Below, one piece after another: positions 13,701 through 22,921 of a stretch of DNA of 56,413 nt. Positions within the stretch are counted from its first letter, which is position 1; the number at the start of each line of letters is the position of its first letter. The position numbers were made by a program, and so were the translations under genes. The notes under the pieces are model-generated. The model was not told the origin of the DNA, ran no database searches, and saw only the letters and a program-made list of their open reading frames with translations. Source of the DNA: a virus; the IMG/VR virus record IMGVR_UViG_3300025732_000048, positions 1-56,413 of that record; one strand, given 5' to 3'.

Positions 13701-16700
13701 GTCTAACAAATAACACAAACTATTATATTACAAAAATAGACGATGATAGTTTCAGACTTTCTGAGGTTGGAAGCGGTGAATATAGTGAGGACTTCTATTA
13801 TAGAACGAATCAATACATTAATATCACATCAAGTAATTCTGATCAACATACATTTAACTATCCAGATATAAGCGTTTCTCTCATTGGAAATGTAGGGATT
13901 TCTTCAGAATATAAGGCACAAATACAACCAATTTTCCGAGGTTCTATACAATCTGTACATGTGGTATCTGGTGGTTCATCTTATGGAATTGAAGATATAT
14001 TTGGTATTGAAAGAGAACCAAATATATCTATTGTAAGTGGAGTTAACGCAGAGTTTCAACCAATAATTTCTAATGGGAAAATAGTACAAGTTCTCGTTAA
14101 TAACGTTGGTAGAAATTATACATCTTCCCCAGATTTAGTAATTTCTGGTTCCGGAACTGGTGCCGTATTAACTCCTATTGTAGTTAACAATCAAATAGTT
14201 GAAGTTAGAGTAATTGATGGTGGTGGTGGTTATGCTCAAGATTCTACTTTAATATCATCTATTCATCCAGGAACTGGAGCAGAATTTAAAGCAAAAATAA
14301 AATCTTGGACTGTTAATCTTTTCCAGAAGTATATAAACAAAGTCACTGATGATGACGGATTTTTATCATTAGGAACTAATCCGGATTATGGATTACAATA
14401 TAGCCATCTTTATGCCCCAAGAAAGCTAAGAGAAATATTATTCTCTAGAGAACAAGGAGGTGGAATTTTATATTCAAATCCAGATTTAAGAATTTCAAAT
14501 TCTGTTGAGATAGCATCTACCGATCACTCACCAATTATTGGTTGGGCTTATGATGGAAATCCAATTTATGGTCCATATGGATATTCATCAAAGTCGGGTG
14601 GAGTAGTATCCCAAATGAAGAGTGGATACAGACTAGAACTTAATCCAAATAGACCATCAGTAAACCAATTCCCAGAAGGATTTTTTGTTGAAGATTATGT
14701 TCACTACGCATCGGAAGATGAAACTATCTTAGATGAGAATAATGGAAGATTTTGTATTACTCCAGAATATCCAAACGGAACTTACGCATATTTTACTACT
14801 ATCAATAGCTTTAGTGTAGAATCTTCTGGTCCTTTTACAAAGTATAAGAAACCAGTTTTCCCATACTTAATAGGAAACGCATTTAAATCAAAACCAAATG
14901 AATTTAATTTTGATAGATTTTCTAATCAGGATATTATAGATTTTAATGACACAAATTGGATTAGAAATACATATCCATACAACATAACAGAAGATGAGTC
15001 AACTTACGAATACATTACAATACCAAATAATTTAAATCAAACAATAGATGTTGTTGGAGTTTCTCCCGGTTCTGTTGATAGTGTTGGCATATTAACAGGA
15101 GGAAATAACTATAGAGTAAATGATTCTATTGATTTCAACAATTTGGATATTAATGGCAATATCAGAGGATATTCTGCGTCAGCTATTGTATCTAAAGTTA
15201 GTGGAAAACAAGTCTCCAGTGTTAGTGTAGCAAGTAGTACTTTATCTAATGTAGAAATTTATCCAATAGGAAACAGAGGAGAATATGTATTCTATTCCGA
15301 TGTTCCACACAATTTTACAAACTTCGATCTAGTTTCTATTTCTGGATTATCTACAACCTCTTCTTTAATAGAGGGTAATTATATTGCCGGAATAGAAACG
15401 AGTAAGTTTGCTTTAGTTGGACTTGGTACAACATCTATTGGAATCTCTACTGTTGGAATAACCGGTATAGTAACTTATATTTCTGTTTCTGGAAGTCTTG
15501 GATTCTTGAATATAAGAGAAAATGATATTCTATTACTAAATGATGAAAAAGTAAAAGTTTTAAACATTGATAGTATTTCTTCTAGGTTAAGAATTTTAAG
15601 ACAGATTGATGGAACTGTTGGAGTTTCTCATACTGTTACGACTGTCTTATACGAAAAGTCAAGAAAATTAAGAATTAACTCTGGATTTAAAACTGATTAT
15701 ACTTATTCTGTTAACAAACAAATTTATTTCTCTCCAGGAGAATCAGTTTCAATAGGTACAGACTCGTCTTTAGGAGCAGGGTCTACTGTTATTTTCTCAA
15801 ATCCTGGAGCAGGATTGACACAAGTATTCATTGGAAATGGATTAATTTATCTACCAAATCACGATCTCAATACTGGAGATTTGCTGACATACAATACAAA
15901 CGATGGAAGTCCAATAACAGTTTACTCTACAGGTATTGGTGCAACAACCTTATTTGATGATTCTGATGTATATGTCGCAAAATATGACGACAACTTCATA
16001 GGAATCTCAACAGTAAAAGTTGGACTAGGATCTACAGGATTTTTCTCTGGCATTTCTTCAGAGACTAGTTCTATAACTCCACTCTTCTTCACTGGAATTG
16101 GTACAGGTGTTTATCATAGTTTTAAAACTAATTATTCTGTCATAACAGGAACAGTATCTAGAAATATAGTCACAGTTTCTACTGCCCAAACTCATGGACT
16201 TATTAGTGGAAATTTTGTTGATGTGGATGTAAATCCATCAATAACAACATCAGTGACTGTTAAGTATGATGATTATAATAGAAAAGTTTTAATCAATCCA
16301 AAATCATTTGCTGCTTTAGATGTAGACACTACAAACAATACAATAACATTATCAAATCACAATTTTAAAACTGGGGATAAAGTTATTCATACCTCACAAT
16401 CTCCTTCTGCAGGATTAACAAATGAGGGTATCTATTATATTATATTTGTAGATAAAAATAATATTAAACTTTCTAATACTTACTATAATTCTAAAAAACT
16501 AATACCAGATGTTATCAGTATCACCAGTGCTTCTACGGGAACATTATCTTTAGTAAATCCACCAATCAAAGTTTATAGAGATTCTGTTGTTGAATTTGAT
16601 TTATCAGATTCTTCGCTATCTTACGAATATCAATCAATAAGATATTCTGCTTTTAGATTTGAAGTTTATCTTGATAGAGAATTTAGAGAAATATTTGATA

Positions 16701-19700
16701 CATCCAAAACAACCAGAACATTTAATGTTCAACGACTTGGCGTTGTTGGTATTTCTAGTGATGCAAAAGCAAGATTGATTGTTAACAATACTCTCCCACA
16801 AACATTATACTACAATTTAGTTCCGGTTTATGATAACATTTTACCTCTAGAAAAAGGAGAGGTATCTTCCGATAACTCTATTATTTCATATAATGAAATT
16901 CAAATTGAAGATAGTGGTTATAATGGATTAAAGCAAATATCTGTTCCATCAAGCACATCGTTTACTTATTTTCTAGCAGAAGAACCAGAATCTATTTCAT
17001 ATTCCCCAAATACGTCTATCTTAAATTATTATACTGATGCGACTAATGCTTATGGTCCAATCAAAGATGTGAAAATACTCAATAAAGGTCTTAACTATTA
17101 CTCTCTCCCAGGTATTACTAGCGTAAGATCAAATAGTGGAAGTGGAGCAGTTCTTGAAGCTTACAGTAAGACTATAGGTAGAGTAAGAAAGACAAAAATA
17201 TTGGATGTTGGTTTTGATTATCCTTCAGATTATACACTAAGACCAAAGGTTTCTCTACCAAAAGTAGTAAAAATTGATAGTTTAACATCTTTTGAATCAA
17301 TAGGCGTTTCTTCCGTTGGTCGAGGATATGTAAATCCACCAAAATTAATAGTTTTTGACGGTAAAACCGGAAATCGTATTCCTGAAGTTGATTTAATGTA
17401 TGAATTTGGGAGAAATGATGTAATTATTAGAAATAATACTTTTGGTATGTACAATACCACCCCAGTTATACTCCCAACAGATAATTCAAATGGGGTTGGA
17501 ATTAGAACAATATCGTATAACAATTCAACTAAAAAGGTAACAGTTGGTTTATCAACTGGATTCAGCACATCAGAATCTTTCCCATTCCAAGTGAATGATA
17601 AGGTTCTGATTGAAAATATCAGTGTCGGAGTAGGTTCAACTGGCAAAGGATTTAACTCTGAAAAGTATAATTATCAACTCTTTACACTCACTGATGTTGA
17701 CCCAAATATTGGAGGTATCGGATCTGTTTCATACAGTCTTGATGGATATTTGAATGGTTCAGAATTCCCAGGAACTTTTGACTCCAGAAATTCTGTTGGT
17801 AGAATAATTCCGGAGAAATTTTTCCCACAGTTTATATCAACTCTAACAAAAAATGATTATAGAGTTGGTGAGGTTGTAAAATCTGGAAACTCGACTGGCG
17901 TTGTTGAAGACTGGGATCCAATAACAAATTATCTTAAGATAGTAACTAAAGATAATTTTCAGATTGGGGATAAGATTGAAGGACTTTCTTCAAAAACTCA
18001 AGGATTTGCTTCTTCAGTAACTGAATTTGATTATTATGCCGTTCTTGACTCAACTTCAAAGTTTGAAAATGGTTGGGAGACGAGTGCTGGATTCTTAAAT
18101 AATGAAGAGCAGAGAATACAAGATAACTTCTACTATCAAAACTTCTCATATTCTATAAAATCAAAGATACCTTTTGATACTTGGAATGATGTAGTCAGTA
18201 CGTTGAACCATACTGTAGGATTTAAAAAATTCTCAGATTTACAATTAGAATCAAAAGTATCCCCAGAAAATAATACTTCTCTAACTGTTGGAGTTTCTAC
18301 TCAAACAACTGGTGTTGATGTTATTGTTGATATGATTGGATATGCTGATTTGAATTGTTTCTATGATTTTGATTTAGCAAAAGAAAATTCTTTAACAATA
18401 GAATCAAGAGTTGTTTCCAACCAAATATCGTTTGATAATAGAATTCTAACTGATTACTTTGAATCTTTTGGAAATAGAGTTCTGTCCATTGATGACATTA
18501 GTTCAGAATTCAATAGCAATCCAAGACCAACAAATTATAGTGAAGTAAATAGATTTGATTTGAGAGAAGTACAAGCTCAAAAATATATAACTTACATTAG
18601 AGATAAGAGATATACTGGACAAAGACAAATATTATTAGTTTCACTGATACATGATGGACTAAACGGTTATCTAAATCAATATGGAAGAGTAGAAACTTCT
18701 TATGATTTGGGTTCTTTTGACTTTGCTATTAGTGGTTCTGATGGAATTTTAAACTATTACCCAACAAAATTCACAATTAATGATTATGATGTAGTAACTC
18801 TTTCATATAATCTCAAAGATGATTTGTCTGGTATTGGATCTACAAGTATTGGTTCAATAGTTGAAATAAACACTTCAAACTCTAATGTATCAGCAGCTTC
18901 TACAGTTAACATAGTTAGCTTTGGTACAACTTATACATCAGCAAAGATTCTTGTAGAAATCACGGGTGGAGATGGAGAATATGAATTTGATGAATTAAAC
19001 TTAGTTCATGATGGAACAAATGTTGAGTTTCTTGAGTATGGTCAACTTACAACCGGTAATTTATTATCTCCACTATCTTCCAGTGGATATGGAACATATC
19101 ATCCATATATTTCAGGTTCTCAGGTAAAAGTTGACTTTATATCAAATGCTGGTATAGGAACAACGACTTATATTAACACAATAAGCGTTGGTATTGCTGA
19201 TACATCAAGTGTTGGCATTGGTACACTTGAAATGAAGCACGCTCTACTGAAAGCCACTACAACTTCTATAGCTTCTTCAACTTCACCAAGTTCTTCCGTA
19301 ATTTTAGATTACTCCGGAGAATATAGTGCTGCTTATTGTGTTGTTCAAGTAACTGATATTACGAATAATAGATATCAAATGTCTGAAATCGTAATGATTG
19401 ATGATGATGTTTATGCTGACCCATACATTACCGAGTTCGCAAACCTGGAAACCTATGCTTCACTAGGAACCATAGGTGGATCGGTAACTGGAATTGGTGA
19501 AACAACTCAATTAACCTTTACTCCACTTCCAAATATAGAAACTCAAGTAAAAGTTTATGCTAATATTCTCAGAATACAAGATGATTCTAGAGATGTTGTT
19601 GACTTCAATAATGGAACAATTGAAACAGTTTATGGAAATTATACGGGAACAGAAAGTGACTTGAAGAGAGCATTTAATTTAACCCATAAAGGTGCTCAGA

Positions 19701-22700
19701 TTTTTGAAAGATATTTTGATGCTTCAAGTTCTTCTGTTATTAATGTTTCTGATGACACTATTGAAATGCCAGGACATTTCTATGTAACAGGAGAAAAAGT
19801 ATCTTATACAAATGCTGGAGCAGGAACGACAACATCTGTAGGAATTGCTACCACTACTATCAGTGGATTAGGTTCTACAGATAAATTACCATCTACACTT
19901 TACATTGTAAAAGTAAATGATAATAAGGTAAAGGTATCTGCTTCTGCTACAGACGCCCTATTGTCGATTCCAAATACTTTAGATTTAACATCGGTCGGAA
20001 TAGGTTCTACACATAAATTTACTGCCCATAATCAAAATGCCAAGGTTCTTATTTCTTTAGACAATATTATACAATCACCTGTTGTTGCCACTTCAGTTGT
20101 GTCATCTCTCTCAACTAACACATATACAACAGACGATATTCTGTACTTCACCGGAATTACTTCATTCTTTGGTGGAGATTTGATAAGAATTGAAGATGAA
20201 ATTATGAAGATTGAAGCAGTTGGAGTAGGACTTACAAATGCTGTAAGAGTAAGAAGACCTTGGTTGGGAACTGTTACTGCGGGATATTCAACTGGGACAA
20301 CAATTACAAAAGTGAACGGAACTTATAATATTGTAGATAATACTCTTAACTTTGTTGAAGCTCCTTACGGTAATGTTCCAATTGGAAGCATAACAAATCC
20401 ACCAGATGAAAGAGATTGGGAGGGAATTTCTACAAGTTCATATTTCCACGGAAGATCTTTCATGAGATCTGGAATTGTAAATACTGGAAATGAGTCTTAC
20501 TATAAGAACTATGTATTTGATGATATATCATCAAACTTCAATGGTGTAGATAGAACATTTACTCTTCAATCTTCGGGAGCAAATGTTACAGGAATTTCAA
20601 ATGAAAACGCTATAGTTCTTATTAATGATGTCTTCCAAGGTCCCGGAACAGATGAAAATTATACATTATCAGAATCAACTGGGATCACTTCAATAACATT
20701 TACAGGAACAGCAACTTCAGTATCTTATGATATAAACTCCTCAAACTTACCAATCGGTGGAATAATAATTTCAGTTGGTTCAACTGAAGGATTTGGTTAT
20801 CAGCCACTTGTTGCTGCTGGAGGAACTGCAACTGTCTCTGTTGGTGGAACTATTTCGGCAATCAGTATTGGAAATAGTGGTTCTGGGTATAGATCTGGCA
20901 TCCAGACAGTTAGAGTTGGTGTTCAAACTTCAGATTCTAATGGATTCTATATTGAATTTATTGGAACTGCTGCTGTAAGTGGTGGAAGTGTTGTTAGTAT
21001 CGCTATTACCAATCCTGGAGTTGGATATACATCAACAAATCCACCAGAAGTAATTATTGATTCTCCACTATCATATTCTGATATTCCTCTAATTTACAGC
21101 TCCACAACAACCGCAGGTTTAGGTACAGCAGCAACGATTGACATCGTTGTTGGTCAAGGATCTAGTGTTATTGATTTTGAAATTAAAAATACTGGATATG
21201 GATATAGAGAAAATGAAATACTGACGGTTCCTGTTGGTGGACTAACTGGTATTCCAACCACATCATCTTTCAACGAATTCCAGATTACAATTCAAAATAT
21301 ATTCTCGGATAAATTTACAGGATGGTCTCTGGGAGAGCTCCAAGCACTTGATAATATTTCCAATCTTTTTGATGGAGAAACTACAACCTTCCCACTTACG
21401 GTAAATGGCGACTTAATCTCAATTAAGGCTGCTAAAGGTTCTAATATTAATGTTCAAGACCTTCTGCTCGTATTTGTCAATGACATCTTACAAGTTCCTG
21501 GTCAAGGGTATGTATTTAATGGCGGAAGCGTCATAACATTTACCGAAGCTCCAAAAGGAATAAGTTTAGGAATTCCCGGAACAAATGATACTTGTAAGAT
21601 TCTCTTCTATAGAGGTAGTGGTTCTGTTGATGTTATTGAAAGAAACATCCTTGAAACAGTTAAGATTGGAGATCAATTAGTTTTTGGATATGATTCTTCA
21701 ATTGGACAATCACCAACCCTCCAAGAGGAAGACAGAACTGTAACTCTTATTCGTGGTACTGATTTAGTTAATACCAATCCATACTTTGGACCAGGAAACA
21801 CTAGTGACGAATCACTATCAAGAACAATTACTTGGTGTCGCCAAACTGAGGATAAGATTATTGATGAGCAAGAAATTGCTAAAGACAGAATGTTATACGA
21901 ACCAATCATTACACCATCTGCTTACATAATCAAATCTGTTGGAATTGGTTCAACCGTAATTTATGTTGATAATCTGAGACCATTCTTCAATGCTCAAAAT
22001 GAGAGTGCGACAAGTCTAACATTCCAAAATAAGATAACACTTATTTCCCAAGATGAAAAAGTTGCCGCAGCTGCCACAGCAATAGTTTCTACTGCTGGCA
22101 CTATAACGTCTATCAGTATTTCTGATGGAGGAAGTGGTTACTTGTCTGCTCCAACAGTTACAATTGGAAGTACAGCACAATCTAATGGGATCGGGACACC
22201 AGCAACTGCTACCGCTTCAATAACATCGGGAATTGTCACTACAATTTCTCTAACAAATGCTGGAACTGGTTATACAGTATCAAATCCACCAGTTGTTCTG
22301 ATTTCTCCACCAACATCAATTGTAGAAACAAATAATGTTTCATCCTACTCTGGAGATTCTGGAATAATTGTTGGTTTTGGAACTACCACATCTGGTTCAG
22401 ATTATCAAATGATTTTTGATTTACATGTTCCTCAAAATTCTTTCTTGAGGGACACTGGTATTATGGGAGTTGGAGCTGCTGTTACTATAAGTGAAATTTC
22501 TACAGGAGACTACTTTGTAGTCTATGATTCCAATGTTGGAACATCATCAACTTCAATTTTATCAAAGGACATTGGCGGATCCACAATAGCGATTGGAACT
22601 AGTTTTATTGATAATGTTTATCAAGTGGCATCAGTTTCTAATGTTACATCTAATATAACCGGAATTGGAACAACTATTGTTTCTCGCGTTAATGTAACTG

Positions 22701-22900
22701 TAACTGGTATGGGAATAACTAATTCTGGAATCATTACAACATCAAATTATTTTGGAAATTATAGTTGGGGAAAAATACTTCTAACTTCCAGATCAGAGAG
22801 TAATGAATTTAATTTCTACGGAAATAACGGTGTTAGTGGAATTACTACTTCGGCAATAATCAATAGAAACCAATCATTGAAGTATAAAAATTATCTATAA
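10760..22900 (+). CDS. Giant baseplate/tail structural protein with gp7-like N-terminus, 4046 aa
   Basis: One uninterrupted 12.1-kb frame. Residues about 1-330 carry the wedge module of T4 gp7: IKDFYRSKGTDRSFEILFKA (from residue 207) and LYGEDVKI parallel the C-terminal part of T4 gp7 (DFYSTKGIEASYKFLFKVLY), so it probably takes the gp7 place between gp6 and gp8. The remainder is beta-rich. Repeated GGSGY-type modules lie near residues 747-817, 1064-1177, 1437, 2100-2168, 3366-3436 and 3770-3852. A YHYH-like domain lies at about 1257-1355 (IGWAYDGNPIYGPYGYSS). No Cys-rich or enzymatic motif is seen. It may extend from the baseplate rim as a fibre or host-contact element; that is inference. 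The stop codon is inside the next late promoter. Confidence 0.85.
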   Translation: MSEKRIQIKDVVKNQIPQYIKEDFPLVGEFLSQYYLAQEFQGAPIDLLQNIDKYVKVDSITELKNSTVLGSDISEFDENITISLLDSETGTKGFPEKYGLISIDNELIVYESKTDSAFINCYRGFSGIVAYKNTNVGIAATYKLKSSDELIFKESNAASHKEGTEIFNLSSLFLQEFLIKTKYQIAPGFENRSFVDKVNESLLLKQIKDFYRSKGTDRSFEILFKALYGEDVKIIRPKDLLFRPSDAQYKVTNDLVVELISGPIEEISNLTLFQNEYLDLTKSYGTVSEIETITSDDNRVFYKLKIDGGYNRDPAFDGAIYGKFSVHSKTRSIGKTLAGSTSIDVDSTVGFSTQGEVYVQFFDGTTGVVSYDSKTINQFLGCSNITSDILDNSIVGINTYAVATTASGEEIRVRINSILNSVNIDSPNYFYAKGDTATIPTFGFQGNTPLDNDWVFNTAATYNILSYEVVDSSDKTYSVTFNNRHSFQIGDLLEIIENEVATRQANVIDILSEKTIVINGQGDLNGDALKVRRKVLKVDSYNYTNINLLSANIQNVYRDGEKLLVASPSIPSYVNQQLKVTNRSVTFSGTYQGETIQLTSLEDHGFYTGDSVYYTPEESTVTSVDADGNSSTSTVVASSLFDEGEGIYFIKRIDANNVKFAKSKSDILNEKFVSVVNQTTVTNNRIEPYEFYNKSLNSQKLLREVSASLPTKTAVKTLPGFTGILVNGVEILNYKSKDKIFYGPIEGIEVLSGGNNYDIINPPQIVISDSIGSGATGNCSVSGSLVEVRIIDPGFDYLDTPVVKITGGNGTGAKARANMKLVSHEVLFNTEEKSAQVSVGATLSVIGFSTSHKFRNAESVVYKTFGQKSVSGLTTNSTYYVSVASSTSVKLHKTFGDAVSGINTITLSDYGVGNHSLESVNKKSILASISVESSGIGYQNKKRQVSLIGINTSTDSIHIANHDFSSGEVVKYSTEGTVIGGLTNNTNYYITKIDDDSFRLSEVGSGEYSEDFYYRTNQYINITSSNSDQHTFNYPDISVSLIGNVGISSEYKAQIQPIFRGSIQSVHVVSGGSSYGIEDIFGIEREPNISIVSGVNAEFQPIISNGKIVQVLVNNVGRNYTSSPDLVISGSGTGAVLTPIVVNNQIVEVRVIDGGGGYAQDSTLISSIHPGTGAEFKAKIKSWTVNLFQKYINKVTDDDGFLSLGTNPDYGLQYSHLYAPRKLREILFSREQGGGILYSNPDLRISNSVEIASTDHSPIIGWAYDGNPIYGPYGYSSKSGGVVSQMKSGYRLELNPNRPSVNQFPEGFFVEDYVHYASEDETILDENNGRFCITPEYPNGTYAYFTTINSFSVESSGPFTKYKKPVFPYLIGNAFKSKPNEFNFDRFSNQDIIDFNDTNWIRNTYPYNITEDESTYEYITIPNNLNQTIDVVGVSPGSVDSVGILTGGNNYRVNDSIDFNNLDINGNIRGYSASAIVSKVSGKQVSSVSVASSTLSNVEIYPIGNRGEYVFYSDVPHNFTNFDLVSISGLSTTSSLIEGNYIAGIETSKFALVGLGTTSIGISTVGITGIVTYISVSGSLGFLNIRENDILLLNDEKVKVLNIDSISSRLRILRQIDGTVGVSHTVTTVLYEKSRKLRINSGFKTDYTYSVNKQIYFSPGESVSIGTDSSLGAGSTVIFSNPGAGLTQVFIGNGLIYLPNHDLNTGDLLTYNTNDGSPITVYSTGIGATTLFDDSDVYVAKYDDNFIGISTVKVGLGSTGFFSGISSETSSITPLFFTGIGTGVYHSFKTNYSVITGTVSRNIVTVSTAQTHGLISGNFVDVDVNPSITTSVTVKYDDYNRKVLINPKSFAALDVDTTNNTITLSNHNFKTGDKVIHTSQSPSAGLTNEGIYYIIFVDKNNIKLSNTYYNSKKLIPDVISITSASTGTLSLVNPPIKVYRDSVVEFDLSDSSLSYEYQSIRYSAFRFEVYLDREFREIFDTSKTTRTFNVQRLGVVGISSDAKARLIVNNTLPQTLYYNLVPVYDNILPLEKGEVSSDNSIISYNEIQIEDSGYNGLKQISVPSSTSFTYFLAEEPESISYSPNTSILNYYTDATNAYGPIKDVKILNKGLNYYSLPGITSVRSNSGSGAVLEAYSKTIGRVRKTKILDVGFDYPSDYTLRPKVSLPKVVKIDSLTSFESIGVSSVGRGYVNPPKLIVFDGKTGNRIPEVDLMYEFGRNDVIIRNNTFGMYNTTPVILPTDNSNGVGIRTISYNNSTKKVTVGLSTGFSTSESFPFQVNDKVLIENISVGVGSTGKGFNSEKYNYQLFTLTDVDPNIGGIGSVSYSLDGYLNGSEFPGTFDSRNSVGRIIPEKFFPQFISTLTKNDYRVGEVVKSGNSTGVVEDWDPITNYLKIVTKDNFQIGDKIEGLSSKTQGFASSVTEFDYYAVLDSTSKFENGWETSAGFLNNEEQRIQDNFYYQNFSYSIKSKIPFDTWNDVVSTLNHTVGFKKFSDLQLESKVSPENNTSLTVGVSTQTTGVDVIVDMIGYADLNCFYDFDLAKENSLTIESRVVSNQISFDNRILTDYFESFGNRVLSIDDISSEFNSNPRPTNYSEVNRFDLREVQAQKYITYIRDKRYTGQRQILLVSLIHDGLNGYLNQYGRVETSYDLGSFDFAISGSDGILNYYPTKFTINDYDVVTLSYNLKDDLSGIGSTSIGSIVEINTSNSNVSAASTVNIVSFGTTYTSAKILVEITGGDGEYEFDELNLVHDGTNVEFLEYGQLTTGNLLSPLSSSGYGTYHPYISGSQVKVDFISNAGIGTTTYINTISVGIADTSSVGIGTLEMKHALLKATTTSIASSTSPSSSVILDYSGEYSAAYCVVQVTDITNNRYQMSEIVMIDDDVYADPYITEFANLETYASLGTIGGSVTGIGETTQLTFTPLPNIETQVKVYANILRIQDDSRDVVDFNNGTIETVYGNYTGTESDLKRAFNLTHKGAQIFERYFDASSSSVINVSDDTIEMPGHFYVTGEKVSYTNAGAGTTTSVGIATTTISGLGSTDKLPSTLYIVKVNDNKVKVSASATDALLSIPNTLDLTSVGIGSTHKFTAHNQNAKVLISLDNIIQSPVVATSVVSSLSTNTYTTDDILYFTGITSFFGGDLIRIEDEIMKIEAVGVGLTNAVRVRRPWLGTVTAGYSTGTTITKVNGTYNIVDNTLNFVEAPYGNVPIGSITNPPDERDWEGISTSSYFHGRSFMRSGIVNTGNESYYKNYVFDDISSNFNGVDRTFTLQSSGANVTGISNENAIVLINDVFQGPGTDENYTLSESTGITSITFTGTATSVSYDINSSNLPIGGIIISVGSTEGFGYQPLVAAGGTATVSVGGTISAISIGNSGSGYRSGIQTVRVGVQTSDSNGFYIEFIGTAAVSGGSVVSIAITNPGVGYTSTNPPEVIIDSPLSYSDIPLIYSSTTTAGLGTAATIDIVVGQGSSVIDFEIKNTGYGYRENEILTVPVGGLTGIPTTSSFNEFQITIQNIFSDKFTGWSLGELQALDNISNLFDGETTTFPLTVNGDLISIKAAKGSNINVQDLLLVFVNDILQVPGQGYVFNGGSVITFTEAPKGISLGIPGTNDTCKILFYRGSGSVDVIERNILETVKIGDQLVFGYDSSIGQSPTLQEEDRTVTLIRGTDLVNTNPYFGPGNTSDESLSRTITWCRQTEDKIIDEQEIAKDRMLYEPIITPSAYIIKSVGIGSTVIYVDNLRPFFNAQNESATSLTFQNKITLISQDEKVAAAATAIVSTAGTITSISISDGGSGYLSAPTVTIGSTAQSNGIGTPATATASITSGIVTTISLTNAGTGYTVSNPPVVLISPPTSIVETNNVSSYSGDSGIIVGFGTTTSGSDYQMIFDLHVPQNSFLRDTGIMGVGAAVTISEISTGDYFVVYDSNVGTSSTSILSKDIGGSTIAIGTSFIDNVYQVASVSNVTSNITGIGTTIVSRVNVTVTGMGITNSGIITTSNYFGNYSWGKILLTSRSESNEFNFYGNNGVSGITTSAIINRNQSLKYKNYL

Positions 22901-22903
22901 ATA
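22896..22903 (+). promoter_or_regulatory. T4-type late promoter (TATAAATA)
   Basis: A perfect TATAAATA, 18 bp before gene 8, containing the TAA of the giant gene. Confidence 0.8.
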
Positions 22904-22921
22904 GATAAAAAACGCCATCAA

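Noticed and set aside
17230-17646. 138-aa minus-strand ORF in the giant gene
   Set aside because: Long by chance in AT-rich beta-repeat coding DNA. The + frame is continuous and has clear protein patterns.
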